Below, in pieces: positions 38,906 through 48,439 of a stretch of 64,000 nt of DNA; the first letter of the stretch is position 1, and every line of letters begins with the position of its first letter. Both the position numbers and the translations under genes were made by a program. Origin of the DNA: Caloranaerobacter sp. TR13 (GTDB lineage Bacteria > Bacillota > Clostridia > Tissierellales > Thermohalobacteraceae); contig NZ_JXLL01000001.1 of NCBI RefSeq assembly GCF_001316435.1, positions 496,001 to 560,000 of the forward strand, written 5' to 3'. The notes below the pieces were generated by a model that worked only from the letters and a program-made list of their open reading frames with translations, made no database searches and had not been told where the DNA came from.

Positions 38906-39920
38906 TTTGCACCTCCTGGTTTTTATGCCATTTAATAACACATGAACCCCAAGTTAAACCTCCACCAAAACCAACTAATAAGACATTGTCACCTCTTTTT
39001 ATTTTATTAGCTTTAATCGCTTCATCTAATGCAACAGGAATCGAAGCCGACGACATATTCCCATATTTATTCAAGTTAACGTATACTTTATCTTTAGCAA
39101 GCTTTAATCTTTTTCTTGCTGATTCAATGATTCTAATATTTGCTTGATGTGGAACAAGATAATCTATATCTTCCAGCTTAAGATTACTCATCTCTATCAC
39201 CTTTTTGGATGCTTCTTCCATAGCTCTAACAGCAAACTTAAATACTTCATTTCCTTCCATTTTGATATAATGAAGTCGTTTCTCTACTGTATCATGTGTT
39301 GCAGGAATTTTAGAACCTCCTGCAGGTTGTGTAAGATACTTTCCACCACTACCATCTGCTCCTAAATTAATTCCCAAAATACCCATGCCTTCTGGTACTA
39401 TACTCATAACAGCTGCACCTGCTCCGTCTCCAAATAATACACAAGTGTTTCTATCAGTCCAATCTACAATTCTTGATAATGTTTCTGCACCAATAATTAA
39501 AACATTCTTATAAAGTCCTGAACTAATATATGCATAAGCTACTGATAATGCATATAAAAATCCTGAACAAGCTGCCTCTAGATCAAATGCAGCTGCATTA
39601 GTGCATCCCAATTTATCTTGAACTATACATGCAGTTGAAGGAAAAGCCATATCTGGTGTTACTGTACTTACAATTATCATATCAATATCTTCGTTTTTAA
39701 TTCCAGCATCATCTATTGCTCTTTCTGCAGCTATAGTTGCCATATATGAAGTCGCCTTATCATCATCTAAAATTCTTCTTTCAATAATTCCTGTTCTAGT
39801 CTTAATCCACTCGTCATTAGTTTCTACAATTTTTTCTAAGTCATAGTTTGTTAATACCTTCTCTGGAATATAACTCCCTGTACCAATTATTCCAACTGAT
39901 CTATTCGTATTCAAAATCAT
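38898..39920 (-). CDS. fabH: Beta-ketoacyl-ACP synthase III FabH
   Basis: FabH starts fatty-acid synthesis by condensing an acyl-CoA primer with malonyl-ACP. The catalytic cysteine is in [14 protein letters not shown] (about residues 106-119), the histidine in VPHQANIRI and the asparagine in [10 protein letters not shown]. Length 340 aa. The start overlaps the plsX end by 20 bases, with a GGGGGT SD inside plsX, and its stop overlaps fabK. Confidence 0.97.
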   Translation of the reverse strand: MILNTNRSVGIIGTGSYIPEKVLTNYDLEKIVETNDEWIKTRTGIIERRILDDDKATSYMATIAAERAIDDAGIKNEDIDMIIVSTVTPDMAFPSTACIVQDKLGCTNAAAFDLEAACSGFLYALSVAYAYISSGLYKNVLIIGAETLSRIVDWTDRNTCVLFGDGAGAAVMSIVPEGMGILGINLGADGSGGKYLTQPAGGSKIPATHDTVEKRLHYIKMEGNEVFKFAVRAMEEASKKVIEMSNLKLEDIDYLVPHQANIRIIESARKRLKLAKDKVYVNLNKYGNMSSASIPVALDEAIKANKIKRGDNVLLVGFGGGLTWGSCVIKWHKNQEVQNV

Positions 39921-40920
39921 TGTTACCCCCTAAATCAGATATGCTTTCTTCAATTAGCTTTAAAACATCATTTTCTACAAAAGCTTTTGCTTGCTTAATT
40001 GCATTCTTAATAGCTTTTGCATCAGAACTACCATGAGCTTTGATTACTCCACCTTTAACCCCTAGTAAAGGTGCCCCGCCATATTCAGTATAATCTAATT
40101 TACTCTTAAAATTCTTAAGCCCTGGCTTAAGTAATAGTGCTCCTAATTTAGTTATAGGATTTCTTAAAAACTCTTCCTTAAGTGCTGAAAAAATAGAATA
40201 TGCTAATCCTTCTGTTAGTTTCAATATAACATTACCTACAAAACCATCACAAACTAAAACATCAACTAAACCTTCTGGAATATCTCTAGCTTCAACATTA
40301 CCATAGAAATTTATAAGTGATGATTTTGATAACAACTCAAAAGCTTCCTTAGTTAACTCATTACCTTTTCCTTCTTCTACACCAATATTAACTAATCCAA
40401 CCTTTGGGTTTTTTTTGTTTAAAACTTTATCTGCATATATACTCCCCATTAAAGCAAATTGCTGTAGATATTTGGGTTTACAATCTGCATTCGCACCAGC
40501 ATCTATTAATAAAGAAATTCCTTTTTTAGTTGGATAAACAGGAGCTAATGCCGCTCTCTCTATACCCTTGATTCGTCCTACAACTAATAAACCTCCAGTT
40601 AACAAAGCACCTGTGTTACCTGCAGAAATAAAAACATCTCCTTCTTTATCTTTTACCATTTTTAAGCCAACTACCATTGAAGAATTTTTCTTCCTTCTTA
40701 TCGCCATAACAGGTTTATCGTCATTTGTTATTACATCATCAGCATTAACAATGCTAATATTATCTCCGTTATATTCTAGTTTATCTAATTGCTCTTTTAT
40801 CATTTCCTCTTTACCAACTAATACAATTTCAACATTTACTTCTTTTAATGCATCTACACACCCCTTTACTGTTACTTCAGGGCCTTTATCTCCCCCCATT
40901 GCATCAACTATTATTCTCAT
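39901..40920 (-). CDS. plsX: Phosphate acyltransferase PlsX
   Basis: PlsX makes acyl-phosphate from acyl-ACP for PlsY, linking fatty-acid and phospholipid synthesis. The N-terminal [14 protein letters not shown], the segment [12 protein letters not shown] and [16 protein letters not shown] are diagnostic. The 339-aa length is typical. It follows fapR directly, as in Bacillus, with GGAGGGGGT as SD. Confidence 0.97.
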   Translation of the reverse strand: MRIIVDAMGGDKGPEVTVKGCVDALKEVNVEIVLVGKEEMIKEQLDKLEYNGDNISIVNADDVITNDDKPVMAIRRKKNSSMVVGLKMVKDKEGDVFISAGNTGALLTGGLLVVGRIKGIERAALAPVYPTKKGISLLIDAGANADCKPKYLQQFALMGSIYADKVLNKKNPKVGLVNIGVEEGKGNELTKEAFELLSKSSLINFYGNVEARDIPEGLVDVLVCDGFVGNVILKLTEGLAYSIFSALKEEFLRNPITKLGALLLKPGLKNFKSKLDYTEYGGAPLLGVKGGVIKAHGSSDAKAIKNAIKQAKAFVENDVLKLIEESISDLGGNNDFEYE

Positions 40921-40935
40921 ATTACCCCCTCCTTC

Positions 40936-41496
40936 TTATTCTATCGATACTAAAATAAACTTACCCCTAAAAACTTGTTCCTGACCAACATATGTAAAAA
41001 CATGCACAAAATATTTATTTCCTCTTATCCTTACAACTTCTGCTTTTGCAATAAGCTTTTGTCCAGCATAAACCGGACTCTTGTATTTAATATTAGCAAC
41101 TCCTGTTAGTGCTACATCTGCATCTATAACAGCCATAGCAAGAGATTCAGCTTGTGCAAATATATGGTGACCTCTTATGATATTTGTTTTTTTAAACGCC
41201 ATCTCATTATTAGTTTCTAAAATTGAAATTCCACTTTTCCCTAATTTTAAATCTACTAACTCTCCTACTATTTCAGTTCCTCCGATTGCCCTAACTTTAG
41301 AATAGTTAAGTTCGGCCACATTTTTTATTCTTTCTCTTAACTCAGGTATGCCTAATTCAAGACGGTCTAATCTTATAGTCTGAATACTAACATTAAAAAT
41401 TTGCATTAACTCTTCATCTGTCAAAAAAGGATCTTCTTTTAATTTTTCTTTTAATCTTTTCTGTCTTTCTTTTTTAGGTAGCCTTTTATTAGCCAT
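40936..41496 (-). CDS. fapR: Fatty-acid biosynthesis repressor FapR
   Basis: FapR represses lipid synthesis genes and is released by malonyl-CoA or malonyl-ACP. The 186-aa product has an N-terminal winged helix ([20 protein letters not shown], about residues 27-46) and a C-terminal hot-dog domain (about 90-186), in which [20 protein letters not shown] lies. A palindromic FapR box overlaps its own promoter, so it controls the operon through plsX to fabF. Confidence 0.96.
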   Translation of the reverse strand: MANKRLPKKERQKRLKEKLKEDPFLTDEELMQIFNVSIQTIRLDRLELGIPELRERIKNVAELNYSKVRAIGGTEIVGELVDLKLGKSGISILETNNEMAFKKTNIIRGHHIFAQAESLAMAVIDADVALTGVANIKYKSPVYAGQKLIAKAEVVRIRGNKYFVHVFTYVGQEQVFRGKFILVSIE

Positions 41497-41523
41497 CTTT
41501 TCACCTCGAGCTATTAGTTGAAT

Positions 41524-41540
41524 TTAGTACCTATTACTAA
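41524..41540. promoter_or_regulatory. FapR operator
   Basis: TTAGTA, five bases and TACTAA form the palindrome known for FapR boxes, just downstream of the -10 element of the fapR promoter. A third half site TTAGTA follows three bases later (41544-41549) and overlaps the -10. Confidence 0.85.
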
Positions 41541-41545
41541 TAGTT

Positions 41546-41574
41546 AGTATATATTATAGTATAAAAAAAATCAA
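41546..41574 (-). promoter_or_regulatory. Promoter of fapR and the fatty-acid operon
   Basis: Minus-strand TTGATT (41574-41569), exactly 17 bases, TATACT (41551-41546). The FapR operator covers the start region, consistent with autorepression. Confidence 0.7.
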
Positions 41575-41711
41575 GTATTTTATATATTTTTATGTTTAGC
41601 TTTAGCTAACAGAAAAATACAAATTTAAAAGCTGCCATCTTAAAAATTAGCTTTTTTTAAAATTTAGCTTGTAAACAAGATTTTCTATATTGCTCAAAAA
41701 ATATATGTATT

Positions 41712-41745
41712 ATAAAAAAAAGATAGTGATTAAAATCACTATCCT
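41712..41745 (-). terminator. Intrinsic terminator of rpmF
   Basis: Minus-strand GATAGTGAT, four bases and ATCACTATC (41722-41743) with a run of eight T. It ends the yceD-rpmF unit before the fapR promoter. Confidence 0.85.
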
Positions 41746-41747
41746 AA

Positions 41748-41927
41748 TTATTCAACCTCTATAACTTCTTTATTTTTGTAATAACCACATGAACCGCAAA
41801 CTCTGTGTGGTAACTTTGGTTCATGGCATTGTGGGCACTCAACTAAATTTGGTGCATATGCCTTAAAATTTGATGCTCTTCTTTTATCTCTTCTAGCTTT
41901 TGATACTTTACGCTTTGGTACTGCCAT
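41748..41927 (-). CDS. rpmF: 50S ribosomal protein L32
   Basis: L32 is a small subunit-surface protein of the 50S particle. The start [18 protein letters not shown] is canonical, and the CPQC and CGSC pairs form a zinc-binding site, so this is the zinc-containing paralogue type. 59 aa from ATG 41927 behind AAGGAGGTG. It follows yceD, the universal neighbour. Confidence 0.98.
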   Translation of the reverse strand: MAVPKRKVSKARRDKRRASNFKAYAPNLVECPQCHEPKLPHRVCGSCGYYKNKEVIEVE

Positions 41928-41945
41928 TAATAACACCTCCTTAAG

Positions 41946-42455
41946 TCAGTCCAATAATTCTTTTAATTTTGCAAAGCGAGGATCAATAAAATCATCTTCA
42001 CAATTACACTTTTGTAAATTTAAATTTTGGCCACACTTAGGGCATAGCCCTTTACAAGCTTCATCACAAAGCGCCTTCATAGGCAAAGAAAGCAAAATAG
42101 CAGAAACAACAAACTCTTGTAAATCTACTGTGCTCTCTTTGTACGCAACCAAGATTTCATCAGTTTCCTCTTCTGAAATGCTATTATCTTGTTCAACAAG
42201 TCTTCCCAACAGAACTGTACTTACCTTATTACTAAACTCTTCTAGACATCTAGCACAATTCTCCTTATAAGTATAAGCAATTGTCGCATTTATAAATAAA
42301 TCCTCATCAGCCCTGTATATTCCACCATCTACATTTACAGGAGTTAATAATTGAATTTCTTTACCTTTTACTGATAAATTAGGTATATCAACTTCTTTAT
42401 AAAAATCAATTGCTTCGACAGTTCCATCGAGAAGTTTTGAGATATCTACTTTCAT
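41946..42455 (-). CDS. yceD: YceD/DUF177 family protein (YlbN-like)
   Basis: DUF177 proteins lie upstream of rpmF in most bacteria and are linked to 23S rRNA and ribosome assembly; the exact role in Bacillota is not established. The C-terminal CDEACKGLCPKCGQNLN and KCNCEDDFIDPRFAKLKELL with several cysteines is diagnostic. ATG 42455 (169 aa) follows GAGAGGTG; the open frame to 42515 covers the promoter and is false. Confidence 0.92.
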   Translation of the reverse strand: MKVDISKLLDGTVEAIDFYKEVDIPNLSVKGKEIQLLTPVNVDGGIYRADEDLFINATIAYTYKENCARCLEEFSNKVSTVLLGRLVEQDNSISEEETDEILVAYKESTVDLQEFVVSAILLSLPMKALCDEACKGLCPKCGQNLNLQKCNCEDDFIDPRFAKLKELLD

Positions 42456-42486
42456 TATGTTCACCTCTCGAATGTTGCCAGATTTT

Positions 42487-42515
42487 ATTATATAAAGGTA
42501 AACCTCATTTGTCAA
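42487..42515 (-). promoter_or_regulatory. Strong promoter of yceD-rpmF
   Basis: Minus-strand TTGACA (42515-42510), exactly 17 bases and TATAAT (42492-42487): a full consensus sigma-A promoter, 32 bases upstream of the yceD start codon. Confidence 0.9.
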
Positions 42516-42539
42516 GAACTATATTACAGTATTTTAATA

Positions 42540-42567
42540 TAAGTTAAAGGCAGGTAAATCCTGCCTA
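42540..42567 (-). terminator. Intrinsic terminator of ackA
   Basis: AGGCAGG and CCTGCCT (42548-42554 with 42560-42566) form a 7-bp hairpin overlapping the ackA stop codon. The tail is only moderately T-rich. Confidence 0.65.
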
Positions 42568-43755
42568 TACTAAAGCTTTAGTCTCTCTTGCTATCATAAG
42601 TTCTTCATTTGTAGGTACAACTAATACTTTAACCTTAGAATTTTCAGTACTTATAATAGTTTCTTTACCCCTAACTTTATTTTTCTCTTTATCTATTTCT
42701 ACACCCATAAATTCTAATCCTTCACAAACAGCTTCTCTAGTTTCAGGTGAATTCTCTCCTAATCCAGCTGTAAATACAATTACATCTACCCCACCCATTA
42801 TAGCTGCATATGCACCTACATATTTTTTAACTCTACTTGTAAACTTATCTAATGCTAACTGTGCTCTTTCGTTTCCTTTAGCAGCTGCTTCTTCTATGTC
42901 TCTAAAGTCACTACTTACACCTGATATACCTAAAACGCCTGATTTTTTATTTAGTAGATTATTTACTTCACTAGTTGACATATTCTCTTTTTCCATTAAA
43001 AATGTTACTATTGCTGGATCAATATCGCCACATCTTGTACCCATAGCAAGACCTTCTAGTGGTGTGAATCCCATACTTGTATCAATTGACTTACCTTTTT
43101 TTACTGCAGCTAAACTTGCTCCATTACCTAAGTGGCATGTTATGATATTTAATTCTTTAATATCCTTACCTAAAATTTCAGCAGCTCTATTTGATACATA
43201 TTTATGAGATGTACCATGGAAGCCATACTTTCTTATTCCATACTTTTCATACAACTCATATGGAAGTGGATAAATGTACGAAGATTTTGGCATTGTTTGG
43301 TGGAATGCTGTATCAAATACACCTACCATAGGAGTATTAGGCATTAATTCTTGGCATGCTTCAATTCCCATAATGTTAGGTGGATTATGTAATGGTGCTA
43401 AATCTGCACATTCTCTTAGAACTTTTAGTACTTCATCATCAATAACTACAGACCCAGAGAATTTTTCTCCACCATGTACTACTCTGTGACCAACAGCACT
43501 TATTTCTTCCATTGATTTAATAGCACCATGCTCAGAATTTGTAAGTGCATTTAGTACAATTTCTAAAGCTATCTTATGATTTGACATAGGCTTTTCAATA
43601 ATAACTTCTTCTTTGCCTATTGTTCTGTGTTTTACTCTTGAGCCATCAATTCCTATCCTTTCAGCTAAACCCTTTGCTAAAACCTCTTCATTAGTCATAT
43701 CAATCAGCTGATATTTTAGAGATGAACTACCACAGTTTATAACTAGTATCTTCAT
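42565..43755 (-). CDS. ackA: Acetate kinase
   Basis: AckA interconverts acetyl phosphate and acetate with ATP formation, a main energy step in fermenters. The start [16 protein letters not shown], the motif [13 protein letters not shown], the segment [16 protein letters not shown] and [15 protein letters not shown] are family signatures. Length 396 aa. No pta gene is adjacent in the window. It has its own promoter and terminator. Confidence 0.98.
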   Translation of the reverse strand: MKILVINCGSSSLKYQLIDMTNEEVLAKGLAERIGIDGSRVKHRTIGKEEVIIEKPMSNHKIALEIVLNALTNSEHGAIKSMEEISAVGHRVVHGGEKFSGSVVIDDEVLKVLRECADLAPLHNPPNIMGIEACQELMPNTPMVGVFDTAFHQTMPKSSYIYPLPYELYEKYGIRKYGFHGTSHKYVSNRAAEILGKDIKELNIITCHLGNGASLAAVKKGKSIDTSMGFTPLEGLAMGTRCGDIDPAIVTFLMEKENMSTSEVNNLLNKKSGVLGISGVSSDFRDIEEAAAKGNERAQLALDKFTSRVKKYVGAYAAIMGGVDVIVFTAGLGENSPETREAVCEGLEFMGVEIDKEKNKVRGKETIISTENSKVKVLVVPTNEELMIARETKALV

Positions 43756-43796
43756 AACATACCTCCTAAAAATGATTTTGTACCAATATTCATATT

Positions 43797-43824
43797 ATTA
43801 TAATTAAAGAAAAAAATCAACCAA
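43797..43824 (-). promoter_or_regulatory. Candidate promoter of ackA
   Basis: Minus-strand TTGGTT (43824-43819), 16 bases, TATAAT (43802-43797), about 40 bases upstream of ackA. Confidence 0.55.
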
Positions 43825-43997
43825 ATGCGCTATATTTTTATAATCCATAGGAAATTATATACCTGATAATTATAAATATAATTTCTATTTATGGATACGA
43901 GCGAAATCTTCCTTAATTTATTCAAATCGAAGATTTTGTTCATATTATTGACTTAATTCGAACTTTTATATCTATTTTTTTCAAAAAATAAGTATGA

Positions 43998-44003
43998 TAT
44001 AAT
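43998..44003 (+). promoter_or_regulatory. Extended -10 of the tmcAL promoter
   Basis: TGATATAAT forms an extended -10 about 60 bases upstream of tmcAL. The region 17 bases further upstream is T-rich without a good -35. Confidence 0.5.
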
Positions 44004-44063
44004 TTATTAACAATTAAAATATTAAAATAAAATTTAATTTTAAATTATTAAGTGGAGGATATT

Positions 44064-45323
44064 ATGAAAGTACTAGGATTAATAACAGAATACAATCCAT
44101 TTCATAATGGTCATCTTTATCATTTAAAAAAATCCAAGGAAATAACAGGTTGTGATTATTCAATAAGTATAATGAGTGGTAATTTTGTGCAAAGAGGTGA
44201 GCCTGCTTTAGTAGATAAGTGGACTAGAGCTAAAATGGCAATTGACTCAGGTGTAGACTTAGTAATAGAGCTCCCTACTATATACTCATCTCAAAGCGCA
44301 GAATTTTTCGCTTACGGTTCAATTAAAATTTTAGATAGTTTAGGTATTGTAGACTGTCTATGCTTCGGAAGTGAAATAGGTAATTTGAATGAACTAGATA
44401 TAATTTCGAATATTCTTGTAGATGAAACTAAAGAATTTAAATATTTCTTAAAAAAATATATATCAACAGGATGTACTTATCCAAAAGCAAGAAGTTTAGC
44501 TATATCTGATTATTTGACATTAAAAAATATTTGTCCAAGTAATATAAACAAAATTATTTCAAGTCCAAATAATATTTTAGCAATAGAATACTTAAAAGCC
44601 TTAAAGAAAATAAACAGTAATATAAAACCTTATACTATAAAAAGAATAAATGCAGAATATCATGATATTAACATGACAGGCAAAATTTCTAGTGCTACTG
44701 CAATTCGTAATGAGATTTTTAAAGGTTCATTTGGCATGGAAAAAATTAAAACAGCCGTTCCTACTGCTACATATTCTCATTTGAAAAATTTCTTAAATAA
44801 ATATGGTTCTTTCAACAACATTGAGAATTATATACAAATTATTCAATACCATATAGCTAGATTTAGTAAAGAAAGTTTAATAGACCTATTTGATATTGAA
44901 AACGGGCTTGAAAATAGAATTTTAAATTGTATAAAAGAAAACATAACAGTTAAAAGTATCTTAGATTGCATCAAAACTAAAAGATATACATACACAAGAC
45001 TACAAAGGTTACTTATGCAAATGATTATTGGCTTAGATAAAAAAACTCTTTCAAAACTTTATTTAGAAGATAATTTATATATTAGAGTACTAGGTTTTAA
45101 TCAAAAAGGAAAAATCTTACTTAATAAAGCTAGAAAAAAAGCTAAATTTCCTATAATAACAAAGTTTGCTAACTATAAAAAAATCAAAGATGATAATCTA
45201 AATAAAATTATAGAAATAGATAAACGAGCAACTGATATTTATTTCTTAGGGCTATCAAATTATAACGGTAAAAAATTTGATTTAGACTATCTTATAAGCC
45301 CATACATAAATACACAAAAATAG
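44064..45323 (+). CDS. tmcAL: tRNA(Met) cytidine acetate ligase TmcAL (YlbM)
   Basis: TmcAL makes N4-acetylcytidine at the wobble base of elongator tRNA-Met from acetate and ATP. The N-terminal GLITEYNPFHNGHLYHL carries the HxGH nucleotidyltransferase motif (about residues 15-18); SGNFVQRGEPALVDKWTRA is also family-typical. 419 aa from ATG 44064, after GGAGGATATT; GTG 44052 lies in the SD. It is on the plus strand, divergent from ackA, whose product could supply or use the same acetate pool (inference). Confidence 0.94.
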   Translation: MKVLGLITEYNPFHNGHLYHLKKSKEITGCDYSISIMSGNFVQRGEPALVDKWTRAKMAIDSGVDLVIELPTIYSSQSAEFFAYGSIKILDSLGIVDCLCFGSEIGNLNELDIISNILVDETKEFKYFLKKYISTGCTYPKARSLAISDYLTLKNICPSNINKIISSPNNILAIEYLKALKKINSNIKPYTIKRINAEYHDINMTGKISSATAIRNEIFKGSFGMEKIKTAVPTATYSHLKNFLNKYGSFNNIENYIQIIQYHIARFSKESLIDLFDIENGLENRILNCIKENITVKSILDCIKTKRYTYTRLQRLLMQMIIGLDKKTLSKLYLEDNLYIRVLGFNQKGKILLNKARKKAKFPIITKFANYKKIKDDNLNKIIEIDKRATDIYFLGLSNYNGKKFDLDYLISPYINTQK

Positions 45324-45346
45324 ATGGATAATCTCCATCTATTTTC
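45312..45346. terminator. Bidirectional terminator between tmcAL and ylbK
   Basis: AAAATAGATGGA and TCCATCTATTTT (45317-45328 with 45333-45344) form a 12-bp stem used by both converging genes. The stop codons of both genes lie inside the stem. Confidence 0.8.
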
Positions 45347-46115
45347 CTTCTATAATTCTTTTTATTTCTTCCATCTTTTCCATTGTTGCTTCATATCCCT
45401 TAGCTACACATTCTTCAACCATATCAAATCTCGAAGGCTTTATATGTGAAACATCAGGTTCAATTAATATATCAGCCGCTATTATTTTATCTGTTGATAT
45501 CTGCCTTGACATAACATCTATTGACTGTAATATAACATCAAAAATATGATTAATTCTACCAGGTTCACCACTAAAACCAACATCAACTGCTATTACTATA
45601 TCCGCTCCCATATCTTTTACAACTGATGCTGGAACTCTATCAATTACACCACCATCTACTAATATCATATTTTCATATCTTACAGGCTCAAATATACCCG
45701 GTATTGATATACTTGCCCTAACTGCTTTATAAATTGGACCTTTCGTAAAAACATATTCACTAGAAGTTTTTAAATCAGTAGCCACTATGGATAATTTTTT
45801 ATCTAAATCTTCTATGTTTTGATTTCTAGTTAATAATTTAACTAATTCTTCTACTTTCTTTCCTTTTATGAATCCTCTTTTTGGTACAGCTAAATCAACC
45901 CATAACTTGCGATCTATATTTAATGCTATATTTTCAATCATTTTAGATTTTACACCACAACAATATACTGCTCCAATCAAAGCTCCAGCACTACTTCCCG
46001 ATACTATGTCTATTTCTATATTGTTTTCTTCGAGAGCTTTTAATACTCCTATATGGGCTAACCCCCTAGCAGCACCCGAACCTAAAGCTAAACCTATTTT
46101 CTTTTTTTGTCCCAA
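45339..46115 (-). CDS. ylbK: Patatin-like phospholipase (YlbK/RssA family)
   Basis: The protein has the patatin core: oxyanion loop LGSGAARGLAHIGVLKAL (about residues 9-26), nucleophile elbow GSSAGAL (about 39-45), and the catalytic aspartate in LVDGGVIDRVPA. Such single-domain proteins probably hydrolyse lipid acyl esters at the membrane; the substrate is unknown. TTG 46115 (258 aa) lies after GGGGTGAG, whereas GTG 46124 is inside that SD. In Bacillus the gene also neighbours ylbJ and ylbM. Confidence 0.9.
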   Translation of the reverse strand: MGQKKKIGLALGSGAARGLAHIGVLKALEENNIEIDIVSGSSAGALIGAVYCCGVKSKMIENIALNIDRKLWVDLAVPKRGFIKGKKVEELVKLLTRNQNIEDLDKKLSIVATDLKTSSEYVFTKGPIYKAVRASISIPGIFEPVRYENMILVDGGVIDRVPASVVKDMGADIVIAVDVGFSGEPGRINHIFDVILQSIDVMSRQISTDKIIAADILIEPDVSHIKPSRFDMVEECVAKGYEATMEKMEEIKRIIEGK

Positions 46116-46159
46116 ATTTCTCACCCCACTCTATTAAAATGCTACTATCATATTAATAT

Positions 46160-46188
46160 ATTATAACAAATATATATATATCATAACA
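46160..46188 (-). promoter_or_regulatory. Candidate extended -10 promoter of ylbK
   Basis: Minus-strand TGTTATAAT with -10 at 46165-46160; a poor -35 (TGTTAT) lies 17 bases upstream. It shares the 80-base gap with the ylbJ start region, for which no clear promoter was seen. Confidence 0.4.
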
Positions 46189-46205
46189 TTCATAGGAGGT
46201 CATTT

Positions 46206-47468
46206 ATGACACAAATACTTTTTCTTTTATTCTTATTTTTAACGTTAATCACAATTAAAAAATCTAAATACTTATTAACTATTTTGCCAGCTTTTATAAT
46301 AAGCTTTATAATTATATCGTTAGTCATATTTCCAAAAAATACGATCAATGCAGCAGTAGATGGTCTAAATACCTGGTTTTATATCGTTTTACCTTCATTA
46401 CTTCCTTTTTTCATAAGTGCTGAAGCTTTGATAGGCTTGGGAGTTGTAAATTTTATAGGAACTCTTTTAAGTCCAATAATGAAACCAATTTTTAATCTTC
46501 CAGGAGAAGCAGCTTTCCCATTTGTAATGAGTATTACTTCAGGATATCCAGTTGGTGTAAAATTAACTACAAAACTTAGAACCCAAGGAGTTTTAACAAG
46601 AATTGAAGCTCAAAGACTTATTTCATTTGCTAGTACTTCGGGACCATTATTTATGATAGGCGCTGTAGCAGTAGGCATGTTAAAAATGCCAAATTTAGGA
46701 CTTTTGATTGCAATCCCACATTATTTAGGAGCAATTACAGTAGGTTTATTTTTTAGATATTATGGTATTAAACTTGATAAATCAAAAGAAACAAACAACA
46801 ATACAAAAAATCTAATTAAAACAGCTTTTGATGAGTTAATTTTAGCTAGAAAAAAAGATAATAGAGGTATTGGATTAATATTAGGAGATGCTGTACGAGA
46901 GTCTTTTAATACTATGCTAATTATAGGTGGATTTATCATTTTATATTCGGTTATTATTGAGATATTGGATATTACTGGTATTATTAATCTATTAAGTAGC
47001 ATAATTTCTTTTATACCATTCATATCTAATAAAGAACTAATTAAAGCTTTTATTTCAGGATTGATAGAAATGACTGTTGGATGTAAAAATATTGCGAGTA
47101 TGTCTACTATTCCTATTTTAATAAAACTAGTAACAATTAATTTTATTGTTGCATGGAGTGGCATATCAATACATAGTCAAGCTTCAAGCTTCATATCTAA
47201 AACAGACTTAAAAATCAGTATATATCTATTGTCAAAACTACTTCACGGTATCTTTGCTAGTATTTATACGGTTTTAATAAGCAATATTTTTATAAAATTT
47301 CCAATAAATACATCTGTTTATGCTTCGTATACTTATACTAATATTACTTCTTGGAGAAAATGGTTCGAAATTTTCAAATTTTCTACTATATTACAAATAT
47401 CTATACTTTCAACAATTATATTAATATCTTTATTTATTAGCCTTTCATTTATCAAAAGAGAAAAATAA
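46206..47468 (+). CDS. ylbJ: Sporulation integral membrane protein YlbJ
   Basis: YlbJ is a sigma-E-dependent membrane protein needed for normal spore formation in Bacillus, where its transport role is unclear. The 420-aa product has eight or more hydrophobic spans, including two at residues 1-40 and one at the C-terminus. The nucleoside-recognition (Gate) motifs FVMSITSGYPVGVKLTTKL and SFASTSGPLFMIGAVAVG are conserved. ATG 46206 follows TAGGAGGTCATTT. It stands divergent from ylbK. Its presence supports a spore-forming host. Confidence 0.93.
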   Translation: MTQILFLLFLFLTLITIKKSKYLLTILPAFIISFIIISLVIFPKNTINAAVDGLNTWFYIVLPSLLPFFISAEALIGLGVVNFIGTLLSPIMKPIFNLPGEAAFPFVMSITSGYPVGVKLTTKLRTQGVLTRIEAQRLISFASTSGPLFMIGAVAVGMLKMPNLGLLIAIPHYLGAITVGLFFRYYGIKLDKSKETNNNTKNLIKTAFDELILARKKDNRGIGLILGDAVRESFNTMLIIGGFIILYSVIIEILDITGIINLLSSIISFIPFISNKELIKAFISGLIEMTVGCKNIASMSTIPILIKLVTINFIVAWSGISIHSQASSFISKTDLKISIYLLSKLLHGIFASIYTVLISNIFIKFPINTSVYASYTYTNITSWRKWFEIFKFSTILQISILSTIILISLFISLSFIKREK

Positions 47469-47477
47469 ATTAAAAAA

Positions 47478-47510
47478 TTCAAAAGGCTTCTCTTTAAAGA
47501 AGCCTTTATT
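47478..47510. terminator. Bidirectional terminator between ylbJ and the coiled-coil gene
   Basis: AAAGGCTTCT and AGAAGCCTTT (47482-47491 with 47498-47507) pair perfectly. The stem serves ylbJ (plus) and the minus-strand gene, whose stop codon overlaps it. Confidence 0.8.
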
Positions 47511-47952
47511 TAAGCCCTCTTAATTCTTCTCTGTTTTTTTCAAGTGTAGTTATTATAGTTTTTAGATTGTCCTGTACATTTTTTAACAATTCATCTGCAT
47601 ACTCTCTTGCGCCAATTCTTATCTCTTTTGCATTTGATTTAGCTTTATTTATAATCTCTTCGGCTCTTTCTTGAGCCTTTTTAGTTATCTCATCTTTTTC
47701 TATCATCTCTTCAATATGTAATCTAGCTTCATCAATAATTGTATCTGCTTCATTCTGAGCTTCTACTAAAATTCTTTGTCTCTCTTCTTTTATCCATTCT
47801 GCTTGCTTAATTTCGTCGGGTAATTTTATTCTTATTTCTCTAATAATTTCTAGTAATTCCTCTTTATCAACTAGAACTTTTCCAGCAAAAGGAATTGACG
47901 AGCTTCCATCTATAATATCTTCAAGCTCATCTAATAATTTAATAACATCCAT
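47506..47952 (-). CDS. Coiled-coil protein of unknown function next to coaD
   Basis: The 148-aa product is nearly all charged helix. After an N-terminal segment (residues 1-45) containing SSSIPFAGKVLVDKEELLEI, it carries a long alanine/glutamate-rich coiled coil with repeats like AQNEADTIIDEARLHIEEMI and RAEEIINKAKSNAKEIR, resembling V-ATPase H/E and DivIVA-like stalks. Similar proteins are often labelled ATPase in Clostridia without evidence. No membrane span or cysteine is seen. It lies three bases after coaD, probably in one unit with rsmD and coaD. Confidence 0.6.
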   Translation of the reverse strand: MDVIKLLDELEDIIDGSSSIPFAGKVLVDKEELLEIIREIRIKLPDEIKQAEWIKEERQRILVEAQNEADTIIDEARLHIEEMIEKDEITKKAQERAEEIINKAKSNAKEIRIGAREYADELLKNVQDNLKTIITTLEKNREELRGLK

Positions 47953-47955
47953 TTT

Positions 47956-48435
47956 CTACGCCCCCTTTATCTTATTTAGTATCGCTTTTTCTACTTCTTT
48001 TGGAACAATATTAGAAATATCACCATTTAGTTTTGCAACCTCTTTTACCAAACTAGAACTTAAAAAAGAATACTTACTATTAGTCATAAGAAATAAAGTC
48101 TCTACATTATTATCAAGAGTTCTATTCATCATTGCCATTTGTAGTTCATATTCAAAATCAGAAACAGCTCTTAAGCCCTTTATAATGAATGATATATTTC
48201 TTTTTCTAACATACTCAACTAATAATCCAGAAAAACTATCAATCTCTACATTTTTATATTCCTTAGTAACCACTTCCAAAAGTTCAACTCTTTCTTCAAC
48301 TGTAAACATTGGTTTCTTGGATGGATTATTTAAAACTGCAACAATAACCTTTTCAAACTTTTTAGAACATCTTTCAATAATGTCTAAATGCCCATTAGTT
48401 ACAGGATCAAAACTTCCAGGATATACGACGATCAT
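47956..48435 (-). CDS. coaD: Phosphopantetheine adenylyltransferase CoaD
   Basis: CoaD converts 4'-phosphopantetheine to dephospho-CoA. The start [20 protein letters not shown] carries the HxGH motif (TNGH, about residues 14-17), and [20 protein letters not shown] is the second signature. 159 aa from ATG 48435, behind TAGGAGGT; the open frame to 48456 overlaps rsmD. CoA made here is needed for ACP and FabD substrates. Confidence 0.97.
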   Translation of the reverse strand: MIVVYPGSFDPVTNGHLDIIERCSKKFEKVIVAVLNNPSKKPMFTVEERVELLEVVTKEYKNVEIDSFSGLLVEYVRKRNISFIIKGLRAVSDFEYELQMAMMNRTLDNNVETLFLMTNSKYSFLSSSLVKEVAKLNGDISNIVPKEVEKAILNKIKGA

Positions 48436-48439
48436 TAAT

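Larger units (their letters stand above)
43756..44063. other. Divergent intergenic region between ackA and tmcAL
   Basis: The 308-base gap holds the ackA promoter on the left and the tmcAL promoter on the right. Between them lies an imperfect inverted repeat, AAATCTTC (about 43905) and GAAGATTT (about 43929), with a long loop; no open reading frame is visible. Confidence 0.4.

Noticed and set aside
38898-39920. FabH/FabK overlap taken as a frameshift
   Set aside because: Both proteins are full length with intact motifs; the overlap is normal translational coupling.
34600-41700. A 21-base stretch (AACAAGATTT.CTAT.TTG) after fabF similar to one upstream of fapR in opposite orientation
   Set aside because: Two mismatches in 21 bases are expected by chance somewhere in 64 kb of such AT-rich DNA, and no longer similarity surrounds it.
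46166-46182. Alternating TA run between ylbK and ylbJ
   Set aside because: It is a short low-complexity tract in the spacer of a candidate promoter and is too short to call a tandem repeat of interest.
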